This document shows positions 1 through 7,632 of a stretch of 64,000 nucleotides of DNA, in pieces. A program made the translations under genes and the position numbers. A model generated the notes under the pieces. It ran no database searches, was not told the origin of the DNA, and worked only from the letters and a program-made list of their open reading frames with translations. This DNA comes from CAIWHR01 sp963741355 (lineage in GTDB: Bacteria > Pseudomonadota > Gammaproteobacteria > Burkholderiales > Casimicrobiaceae): assembly GCA_963741355.1 (NCBI GenBank), contig CAVUIG010000007.1, forward strand, positions 21,472 through 85,471, in the 5' to 3' direction. How positions within the stretch are numbered: the first letter of the stretch is position 1; each line of letters opens with the position of its first letter.

Positions 1-1
1 T

Positions 2-124
2 CGTCGGCTACTGGATTCGATCGATTACGAGTATGAGAAGGAAAGCCGGCAGAGCCGGATAACGTTTCGCAAGACGCACGAGGCGCGGGATCGCCAAGGC
101 GCTGCCGATACAGGGAGAGCATGA
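2..124 (+). CDS. C-terminal end of an RsbW-like anti-sigma kinase (partial)
   Basis: An open frame runs in from the window edge and stops with a TGA overlapping the start of the STAS gene (ATGA). The visible 40 residues contain RRLLDSIDYEYEK and SRITFRKTH. This resembles the last beta strand and helix of SpoIIAB/RsbW-type ATP-binding anti-sigma kinases, which usually end in a 'LMD.VEYE....V.M.K' pattern. The overlap with a STAS antagonist gene is the classic arrangement of a partner-switching pair and is the main support. The ATP-binding motifs lie outside the window, so the family is inferred from the tail and the neighbour only. Confidence 0.45.
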   Translation, partial: RRLLDSIDYEYEKESRQSRITFRKTHEARDRQGAADTGRA

Positions 125-417
125 TGTTCGCGATTGAACCGGGACCGGGGGGCGTGGTCGTCGCGCGGGGGCGCCTCGACGCCGCCCAGGCGCCGGCGGC
201 CCAGGCGTTCCTCGACACCGTCGAGGGCACGGTGACGCTCGACTGCCGGGGGCTCGAATACATTTCGAGCGCTGGCTTGGGCGTTCTCCTCAAGACGCAG
301 AAGCGGCTGGTCGCGGCGGGCGGAAAGGTCAGGCTCGCGGGCGTCAACCGCCACGTGCAGGATATCTTCATCTACTCGGGGTTCGACCAGCTCTTCGAAA
401 TCGAGCCGGCGCCTTAG
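121..417 (+). CDS. STAS-domain anti-sigma factor antagonist (SpoIIAA/RsbV-like)
   Basis: This 98-residue protein is a single STAS domain. The signature CRGLEYISSAGLGVLL (about residues 41-56) holds the serine pair around the site that the partner kinase phosphorylates in SpoIIAA/RsbV proteins. The rest follows the family: an N-terminal strand ending VVVARGRLDA, then KVRLAGVNRHVQDIF and a C-terminal IYSGFDQLFEI. Length is typical. A GGGAGA ribosome site precedes the doubled ATG at 121/124. It overlaps the end of a probable RsbW-like kinase and lies 50 bp upstream of an ECF sigma factor. Unphosphorylated antagonists of this family sequester the kinase and free its target. Whether the target here is the adjacent sigma factor is not shown by the sequence. 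Confidence 0.9.
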   Translation: MMFAIEPGPGGVVVARGRLDAAQAPAAQAFLDTVEGTVTLDCRGLEYISSAGLGVLLKTQKRLVAAGGKVRLAGVNRHVQDIFIYSGFDQLFEIEPAP

Positions 418-467
418 GCCCGGCTCGCAGAAATCGCCACCAACCTTCCCCGCGGCCAGGTGTAACT

Positions 468-1016
468 GTGGACGACGACGTCGACAAAGCTCTTGTGGAG
501 CGCTTCCGGAAGGGCGACCGGGAGGCCTTCACGGAGCTGGTGATCCGGTACCAGAGACCGATCTACAACGCCGCGTTCTGGGTGTTGCGCCGGGCCGAGG
601 ATGCAAGCGACGTGACGCAGATCGTTTTCCTGAGAGTTGCGGAGAGGCTGGACGACTACGATGCGCACTACAAGTTCTTCAGCTGGATCTACCGCATCGC
701 GGTCAACGAATCGCTCAACATGTTGCGTCGCAGCAAACATGACGAGCAGCTCGACGACGACGCGGATTTCGCGAGCGCCGAGCGGGACAATCCAGAGCAA
801 CGGGCGGATGCCGCCCAAGTATCGGCACGATTGCGGGATGCGCTCATGCGTCTCTCGACCGGCGACCGCATGGTGATCACGCTCCGCCACTTCTCCGATT
901 GCAGCTACGAGGAAATCGGCCAGATTCTCGACGTCGACGAAAAAACCGTGAAATCGCGCCTATACGAGGCGCGGCAGCGCCTCCGCGAATTGCTGAAGGA
1001 CCTTCGGCCGGTATGA
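468..1016 (+). CDS. ECF-family RNA polymerase sigma factor (RpoE-like)
   Basis: 182 residues, GTG start. Region 2 is clear: FTELVIRYQRPIYNAAF, then DASDVTQIVFLRVAERL (core RNA polymerase contact) and FFSWIYRIAVNESLNMLRR (-10 recognition). A variable acidic linker follows (DDDADFASAERDNPEQ). Region 4 is the helix-turn-helix YEEIGQILDVDEKTVKSRL (about residues 147-165), which reads the -35 element. It lacks regions 1.1 and 3, as ECF factors do. The gene lies between a STAS antagonist and a membrane anti-sigma factor, so it is probably held at the membrane by the latter. Its last 43 bp are repeated just downstream (1172-1214). Confidence 0.95.
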   Translation: MDDDVDKALVERFRKGDREAFTELVIRYQRPIYNAAFWVLRRAEDASDVTQIVFLRVAERLDDYDAHYKFFSWIYRIAVNESLNMLRRSKHDEQLDDDADFASAERDNPEQRADAAQVSARLRDALMRLSTGDRMVITLRHFSDCSYEEIGQILDVDEKTVKSRLYEARQRLRELLKDLRPV

Positions 1017-1214
1017 AATGAAACACCCGGAGGGCTTCCCGAGCCCTCACGAGCTTCCCTCGAAAGGGTTGTGGGCTCCAGCCATATCCAACCTCCCGGA
1101 TCGATCGGAGGGGAAGGACGACTCGGACCAACTTTTATGGTCGGCGGGTGTAATTGGGGCGGATAGGAAGCGCAGCGCCTCCGCGAATTGCTGAAAGACC
1201 TTCGGTCGAGATGA
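974..1214 (+). repeat. Duplicated sigma 3' end flanking an anti-sigma relic
   Basis: The last 43 bp of the ECF sigma gene (974-1016, including the stop) recur with only a few differences at 1172-1214, directly before the anti-sigma start. Both copies are followed by the same start context (ATGAAATGAAACAC and ATGACATGACACAC). The 155 bp between the copies encode a shortened version of the anti-sigma N-terminus (1018-1194). This is the footprint of an old tandem duplication of the sigma/anti-sigma junction followed by an internal deletion. Confidence 0.75.
1018..1194 (+). pseudogene. Internally deleted duplicate of the anti-sigma N-terminus
   Basis: The open frame from the ATG at 1018 gives 58 residues. 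Residues 13-47 (LPSKGLWAPAISN... to ...SAGVIG) align without gaps to a 35-residue stretch of the intact anti-sigma factor encoded at about 1384-1488 (YPPEGLVAAVMAR... to ...LAGVIG). I count 20 identities in 35, including the shared blocks DDSDQLL and AGVIG. About 50 residues between the start and this block are missing, namely the part that would bind the sigma factor. The frame then runs into the second copy of the sigma 3' end. I call it a relic; a short translated peptide cannot be excluded because start and frame are intact. Confidence 0.7.
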
Positions 1215-1215
1215 C

Positions 1216-2372
1216 ATGACACACTTAGAACTCACCAGCTTGATGCACGCCGTCCTTGACGGCGAGGCGACGCCGGACGAGATCCGGGAGCTCGAGCGCC
1301 TCGTTGCCGGAGATGCTGCGGCGCGCTCGGAATTCGACGCCTTGCGGCGGCTGTTCGACGGCCTCGCGAGCGTTCCTCAGGGGTATCCTCCGGAAGGGCT
1401 CGTGGCCGCCGTCATGGCCCGCCTTCCGGCGCGATCCGCCAACGCCGACGACTCCGACCAACTATTGGCGTTGGCCGGTGTAATTGGCACAGCTTCCAAG
1501 GAAGCCCGGGGTTTCGACCCGGGAAAATCGGCAACGGTCCAGCGAGTTTCCCATACAGGGCCATTTTTCAGGGGTGCGAACATGGGTGAGCAGAAAAGCG
1601 GTTCCTTCGGCAAGCGCAAGATCTGGATCGGCGCCGGTATCGCGGTAGCGGCGGCAGCCGTCGCGGTGTCGACAGGCCTGTTCCCGCCCGAAGGCAAGGA
1701 TGCCGCGGGCACGATCGCTCCGGCGCAGCGGTACCGCGCTGAGCAGCCCACGGCTGGCGACATCAAGCTCGGCGTTCAGGCCGGTGGTCAGTCTGGAGGC
1801 GGCTCGGCCGACCAAGACTGGCTTGGCGGCGCAGGACGGACGTGCCGCTTCGGATGGGCGTGCCGCTTCGGATGGCGTGCCGCTTCGGATGGACGTGCCC
1901 CTTCGGACGGGCGTGCCGCTTCGGATGGGCGTCCGCTTCGGATGGACGTGCAGCCTCGGACGGCGTGCGCGCGCTTCGGATGGACGTGCCGCCTCGGACG
2001 GACGCGCGCCTCGGAGGACGGGCGCCTCGGACGGACGCGCTCGCCTCGACGGACGCGCCGCCTCGGACGGACGCGCCGCCTCGGACGGACGCGCCGCCTC
2101 GGACGGACGCGCCGCCTCGGATGGACGCGCAGCCTCGGAACGGACGCGCTGCTTCGGACGGGCGTGCCGCCTCGAGACGGACGCGCCGCCTCGGACGGAC
2201 GCGCCGCCGGGACGGACGCGCCGCCTCGGACGGGCGCGCCGCCTCGGATGGACGCGCAGCTTCGGACGGACGTGCGGCCGCGGACGGACGCGCAGCTTCG
2301 GACGGACGTGCAGCGTCGGATGGGCGTGCAGCGCAGAGCGGTCGCGCGGCCCAAGACGGCCAAAGCCACTGA
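1216..2372 (+). CDS. Membrane anti-sigma factor with AASDGR repeat tail (frame-broken)
   Basis: The N-terminal part (MTHLELTSLMHAVLDGEATP...) is a cytoplasmic anti-sigma-like helical domain, with no zinc-binding HxxxCxxC seen. One membrane segment follows at about residues 136-156 (IWIGAGIAVAAAAVAVSTGLF). Beyond it, after GGQSGGGSADQD, the protein becomes a long run of the hexapeptide A-A-S-D-G-R, coded by an 18-bp unit, on the outer side of the membrane. The repeat appears in all three frames in turn, with roughly six or seven switches between 1820 and 2215. The final stretch reads cleanly to DGRAAQDGQSH and a stop at 2372, followed by a terminator. The frame from 1216 without shifts would instead end at 2481 with an arginine-rich tail. 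The frame-corrected reading is preferred because the repeat motif is conserved through every switch. Confidence 0.75.
1825..2350 (+). repeat. 18-bp tandem repeat encoding (AASDGR)n
   Basis: About 28 units of consensus GGACGCGCCGCCTCGGAC lie head to tail. Units vary mainly at third positions (GAC/GAT, GCC/GCA, TCG/TCC-like changes), as expected of a repeat kept under protein-level selection. Several units are 17 or 19 bp long, which moves the frame. Because the unit is a multiple of three, gain or loss of whole units would change tail length without breaking the protein. Confidence 0.9.
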
Positions 2373-2399
2373 CAAACCACGTAACCAAGAAACACGTGA

Positions 2400-2429
2400 C
2401 CGCCGGCCCAGCGCCGGCGGTTTGCTTTT
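2400..2429 (+). terminator. Rho-independent terminator after the anti-sigma gene
   Basis: Stem CCGCCGGC (2400-2407) pairs perfectly with GCCGGCGG (2413-2420) around a five-base loop and is followed by TTTGCTTTT. It lies 28 bp after the corrected anti-sigma stop at 2372. That placement supports the repeat-frame ending rather than the longer unshifted frame, which would read through the terminator. Confidence 0.85.
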
Positions 2430-2482
2430 GGGCGTCGAACCCGTATGCTCGCCGGTCGTTACGCCTGGGCGAGGGGGATAAC

Positions 2483-5432
2483 GTGCGCGGCCGCATCCTG
2501 GGCCTGCTGCTGGCGTTGTTGCCGGCCGTCGCGCGCTGCCGATGAGAGTCCTGTCCACATATCGTGGGTCCAAGGCAGGGACCTCCAGCTCTATTACTAC
2601 GATTACCTGAGCTACCTCGAGCCGCACGCGGTGCGCACGTTCACCAATTCGCTCGCGTGGCAGCGTCGCATGTTCGGATGGGCGCCGTCGGAGCCGACGA
2701 TTGTCCTGCTGCAGGACTTCACCGACTACGGCAATGCCCATACCTATGCGGCGCCGCGCAACATGCTGATCTTCGATATCGCGCCGCTGTCCCTGGCCTT
2801 CGAGACGTATCCCGCCAGCGAGCGCATGTATTCGCTGATGAACCATGAGCTGATCCACGTGGTGCAAAGCGACATTGCCTCTGAGCAGGACCGGAGTTGG
2901 CGACGATTCTTTCTCGGCACCGTCCCCGCCCAGTCGCAGAACCCCGAGTCGATCGTCTACAGCTATCTCACGACTCCACGGTTCACGACCCCGCGCTGGT
3001 GGGCTGAGGGCGGCGCGGTCTTCTTCGAGACATGGATGGGCGGCGGACTGGGTCGTGCCCAGGGTGGCTACGACGAGATGGTGTTTCGGGCGATGGTCAA
3101 GGACGACGCCCATTTCTACGACCCGCTGGGTCTGCAGTCTCGAGGCGTCTTCGTCGATTTCCAGACGGGAAAGAACGCCTACCTCTACGGCACGCGTTTC
3201 ATCGTATCTCGCGTACGTCTATTCCCCCGAGAAGGTCATCGCCTGGTACAGGCGCGACGAGGGAAGCGAACGCTACTACTCGGATGAATTCAAGCGCCTG
3301 TTTGGCCTTTCGCTCGACCAGGCCTGGCAGGACTGGATCAAATTCGAGCACGAGTTCCAGAGGAAGAACCTCGCAGAGGTCCGAAAATTTCCGATCACGC
3401 CGCACAGGAATCTGTCCGGAGCGGCCGATCGGGTTCGGTATCGCGCACCTACTACGACGAGGCAACGGGGATCCTGTACGGCGGCTTTCGCTACCCGGGC
3501 GTCGTCGAGTACGTCGGCGCGGTGAACACGCGCGACGGCAGTGTCCGACGGCTCGCCGACATCAAGCGAGCCATGTCTTATAAGGTCACCTCGCTGGCCT
3601 GGGATCCGGGCAGCGGCACCCTTTTCTATACGAACAACAACAAGGATTTCTTCTCGCTCCGCGACCTCATGGCCGTGGACGTGCGCACCGGCGAGGAGCG
3701 AACGCTGATCAAGCACGGGCGCATCGGCGAGATCGTCTTCAACCCGGTCGACAAGTCGCTGATGGGCGTGCGCCATGCCGACGGGATCGCGACGCTGGTT
3801 CGCGTCCCGGCTCCCTACGACGGCTATGACGAGGTCTACACGTTCCCTTACGGCGTCGTCCCCTACGACCTCGACATTTCGCCGGACGGGCGCCTGTTGT
3901 CGGCCTCGGTGGCGGAGGTCAACGGCGACCAGTTCCTTCGGGTGTGGGAGCTGGAGAAGGTCCTGGACGGCGATCTCAAGCCGCTTTCCGAATTCCGATT
4001 CGGGCAATCGGTCCCCGAAAGCTTTGTTTTTCCAAGGATGGACGCTACCTGTACGGCAGCAGCTATTACACGGGGGTGTCCAACATCTTCCGGTACGAAG
4101 TCGCGACGGGTGCGGTCGAGGCGGTCTCCAACGCGGAAATCGGATTCTTCCGGCCGGTGCCGCTCGCCGACGGTCGGCTCGTCATCCTGAACTACACGGC
4201 GCGACGGTTTTGCTCCCGCGATCATCGATCCGCATCCCATCGACGATGTGAGCGCGATCACGTTCCTGGGTACCGAGATCGCCGAGAAGTACCCCGTCGT
4301 CAAGACGTGGCAGGTGCCGCCTCCGAGCACTGTCGACGACGAGAAGCTGGTCACGCAGCAGGGGCCCGTACGTTCCGCTGACGAGCTTGCGGCTCGACAA
4401 CGCCTATCCCGTCGTGCAGGGCTACAAGAACTCGGCGGGAATCGGATATCACTTCAACTTCGCGGACCCGCTCAATTTCGCAAGCCTGGGCATCACCGCC
4501 GCTTACACGCCGAGCACAAACTGCCGAGCGACGAGCGCGGCCACATCGACATCGCCGGCCGCTACCTTTCCTGGAAGGCCGCCGCTGTCGTGGAACCGGT
4601 CGGACTTCTACGACCTGTTCGGCCCCACCAAGCGTAGCCGCAAGGGCTATGCGGCGAAGCTCGGCTACGACTGGCTCCTGATCTACGACGAGCCGCGGAA
4701 GCTGGATCTCATCTTCGATTTCGCCTACTACGACCAGATCGACACGCTGCCGAATGCGCAGAACATCGAGACCAATTTCACGCGGCTGGTGACCGGTAGA
4801 GTCGGGCTTGAATACACTGACGTCAAGCGCTCGATCGGCGCGGTCGACGACGAGAAGGGGATCGCGTGGAAGCTCGTCTACCAGGGCAATCGCGTGAACG
4901 GCCAGGTGACCCCGCAGGTCCTCGGCACGCTTGACCTACGGCATGGCGCTGCCATTTCCCAACTCGTCGTTGTGGTCGCGGACCGCGGCCGGCGTCGCCA
5001 ACGGCGATCTACAACCAGACGGTCGCGAATTTCTACTTCGGCGGATTCGGCAACAACTATGTCGACGACGGGCCGATCAAGCGCTATCGCGAGTATTACT
5101 CGATGCCCGGATTCGGGCTCAAGGAGATCAGCGCGCTCAAGTTCGTAAAGGAGACTGGTCGAATGGGACGTGCCGCCCGTCGTGTTCGAATCGGCGGGCA
5201 CGCCGAGTCTGTACCTGAACTGGCTGCGCCCGTCGGTCTTCGCGACGGGACTGTGGACGGAGCCGACGAACTCCACGCTGCGCAAGAATACACGAGCGTG
5301 GGCGCCCAGGCCGACCTGCGCTTCAGTGTCCTGCACTGGTATGACATGACACTGTCGGTCGGGTACGCCGTCGGCTACCAGGGGACACAGCGCGCTGGCA
5401 CCGAATGGATGGTCTCGCTCAAGATCATGTAG
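2483..5432 (+). CDS. Secreted gluzincin-like peptidase with propeller and C-terminal beta-barrel (frame-broken)
   Basis: One gene of about 980 codons in at least nine frame segments. The GTG at 2483 has a GAGGGGG ribosome site and a signal peptide (GRILGLLLALLPAVARA, one frame change at about 2535). Residues 1-300 form a peptidase domain: HELIH at 2844-2858 gives the zinc histidines and catalytic glutamate, and WWAEGG (about 2997-3014) gives the likely third ligand glutamate, as in peptidase-MA/M1-like gluzincins. The middle part carries TolB/WD40-like blades (LAWDPGSGTLFYTNN, LDISPDGRLLSASV, SKDGRYLYGSSY). The last 300 residues are aromatic-rich alternating strands (GYHFNFADPLNFASLGITAAY, KLDLIFDFAYYDQ) ending LSVGYAVGYQGTQ...VSLKIM, typical of an outer-membrane barrel. 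Main pieces: 2550-3210, 3195-3440, 3522-4040, 4020-4200, 4248-4400, 4387-4540, 4600-4960, 5100-5432. Substrate unknown. Confidence 0.7.
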
Positions 5433-5470
5433 GCATGGAGCCTGGGACAAAGGCGTACCGCCCGACTCTT

Positions 5471-6485
5471 ATGTCGCCTGACATCCTCCTGCACATCGCG
5501 GTGGGCACTGCGCCGGTCGTGTGCTTCCTCGCGACGCTGCTCTACCTCGACAGCTACAAGCTCGTGTCGATGCGCTCGGTCGTCGCGGTCGTCGCGTGCG
5601 GCGTCGGCGTCGCGGCGCATCGTACTTCGTCAACGCGTGGCTGCTCGGCATCACCGGATTGGATGTCCGTCTACACGCGCTACGCGGGACCCCTCGTCGA
5701 GGAATTCGGAAAGGCGCTCGTCATCGTCGTGCTGATGCGCACCCATCGGATCGGCTTCCTGGTCGACGCGGCGATCTTCGGCTTCGCGGTGGGAACGGGC
5801 TTCGCGATCGTCGAGAACGTCTACTATCAGCATCTCATCCCGGACGCCGGTCTCGGAACCTGGATCGTGCGCGGATTCGGCACCGCGATCATGCACGGCG
5901 GCGCCACGGCAATCTTCGCGATGATGGGGCTCGCGATGCTCGAGCAGAAGCGCGCCCGATGGCTGATCGCGCTGCTGCCGGGCTATGTGATCGCGGTGGC
6001 GCTGCACTCGGCGTTCAATCACATGTTCGTGTCGCCGAGGCTCTCGACGCTGGCCGTCCTCGTCGTGCTGCCGCCGCTGCTGTTCTGGGTGTTCCAGCGC
6101 AGCGACCGCGCCGTCGCGAACTGGCTCGGCGAGGGCTTCGACGCGGATGCGCAGATGCTGGAATCGATCAACTCGGGGCACTTTGCCGATTCGCCGGCCG
6201 GCCAGTATCTCGCCTCGCTGAAGCAGCGGTTCCACGGCCCGATCGTCGCGGACCTCCTTTGCTACCTGCAGGCTCTACACGGAGCTCGCGCTCCGCGCCA
6301 AGGGCATCCTGATGATGCGGGAGAACGGATTCGACGTCGCGATCGACGACGAGACGCGCGCGAAGTTCGCCGAGCTGCGCTACCTCAAGGAGAGCATGGG
6401 CAGGACGGGCATGCTGGCGATCCACCCGCTGCTGCACATGAGCCAGAAGGACCTGTGGCAGCTCTACATGCTGGGCAGCAAGTGA
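5471..6485 (+). CDS. PrsW-family intramembrane metalloprotease
   Basis: A multispanning membrane protein of about 338 residues with the PrsW signatures in order: VEEFGK (EExxK), GTGFAIVENVYY (FAxxENxxY), MHGGATAIFA, and ALHSAFNHMF (HxxxxH-type metal site). Segments such as LLHIAVGTAPVVCFLATLLYL and TLAVLVVLPPLLFWVF span the membrane. A soluble tail of about 100 residues follows. Two compensating indels (about 5620 and 5662) garble a short loop that should read ASYFVNAWLLGITGLDV, and another at about 6270 shifts the tail, which ends in WQLYMLGSK at 6485. An ATG at 5435 is possible; 5471 starts directly at the first membrane segment. In Bacillus subtilis PrsW cleaves an anti-sigma factor, so processing of the one at 1216 is plausible but inferred from position only. 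Confidence 0.85.
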
Positions 6486-6510
6486 AGCCGCGGCTGCCGC
6501 GGCGCGCCCG

Positions 6511-7614
6511 CTATTGGCAGAGCGTGCCGCCGCTCGGGGCGAACGGGAACCGCGTGATCGCCCGGTCTCGCTCACCACCGGCAGGCCCCCGGCGCCACTC
6601 ATGCCGATGGTGAACATCGCATCGTTGCCGTCGGCGAAGGAGAGTGTCGCCGTTCCCACCGGAAGCGCGGCGAGTTTCGTCGCGTCGTAGGCATCGAATC
6701 GGGGCCCCGAAGTCCGCACGAGCGTCCCGTTGTAAATGCTGCTCGTTGCGGCCTTTCGCGCGAGCGCCGACAGCCAAAGCGGGGACCCGTCGACGTCATA
6801 GGTGTACCACGTCGCGAAGATTGCGTCGCCCTGATGCGCGAGCGCGACGCCCCGGCCCGGTTCATCCGTTGGGCGCCCACCAGAGATCCTGGTAGTTGGT
6901 CGTGGCCGCGAAGTTCGGGGTCGCGGCACTGTACGTGCAGCTGACCTGCGGACCGGTCGCGAGATCGAAGCGCGTGATCGCCTTCGTCTGCGAGACGCCG
7001 TTCACCGAGTAGGCGAAGCTCCCGCTGATTCGGTCCGTGAACGTCAGTGTGCCGCCGCCGACCTGGGTAGCGAAACCCGAACCGCCGACGCTTTCGAAGG
7101 GCGGCCCTTGGTCGACGTAGATGTTGCCGGTATAGGCATTGCCCGTGGGTGTCGTGCGGCCGGCGAGCATCGAAAGCCACAGCGCCTTTCCATTCGTGCC
7201 GTACGTAAACCAGGTGGCGAAAATCTGGTCACCCTGGTGCGCGAAGTCGATCCCCCAGCCCGACTCGGTCCCGCCGGCCTCCCACCACAGACCCTGGACG
7301 TTCAGCGCCGGCGGCGTCGTCGCGTCATATGAGACAGGAATCGATTTCACCGATTCCCGGCTTCCCCAGATCGGGTCATCGACCGTAATCGCCGTCATGG
7401 CAATCACGTGCAGGCCGACCGAAAGGCCCGCGAGATCGAACTTGCAGATGTTGCCGCTCGTCGTGGCGACGACAGGCGAGGTTACCGCCGGGTCGGTATC
7501 AATGTAGACGCCGCACTGCACGACTCCCGCCACCACCGGATCCGAAACCACGAAGGGCGTGGCGGTTGCCCAGTGCGGCAGTGCTGCGACGAGTATGGTG
7601 ACAAGCAGTCTCAT
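6511..7614 (-). CDS. Secreted protein with two ESGWG domains (frame-broken)
   Basis: Signal peptide MRLLVTILVAALPHWATA is followed by about 95 residues of a beta-rich domain with paired cysteines. Two copies of a ~115-residue module come next. Copy 1 opens GLWWEAGGTESGWGIDFAHQ and contains GDQIFATWFTYG and KALWLSMLAG. Copy 2 (after a frame change near 6870) contains GVALAHQGDAIFATWYTYD and SPLWLSALA. Each copy continues with a 'GTLTFTD' or 'GTATLSFADGN' strand and ends near ITRFPFA or ITRFDLATG. The protein ends GGTLCQ at 6511 after another frame change near 6570. The module is widespread as an unnamed domain in secreted proteobacterial proteins; its function is not known to me. It is transcribed with the hydrolase gene 18 bp upstream, which carries the same modules. 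Confidence 0.75.
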
Positions 7615-7632
7615 CGGGCTTTGGCAGATTGC

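Noticed and set aside
1825..2350. Possible CRISPR array
   Set aside because: Units are 18 bp, contiguous, without spacers, and code for a hexapeptide repeat; no cas genes are present.
2373..2481. Read-through of the anti-sigma gene to 2481 in its first frame
   Set aside because: It would pass a strong terminator and give a tail unlike the hexapeptide repeat; the repeat frame ends cleanly at 2372.
1462..3113. Long minus-strand frames through the repeat (RPSEAARPSEAA-type proteins)
   Set aside because: They are the complement of the 18-bp repeat. The plus-strand repeat continues the anti-sigma gene and ends at a terminator, so the antisense reading is not needed.
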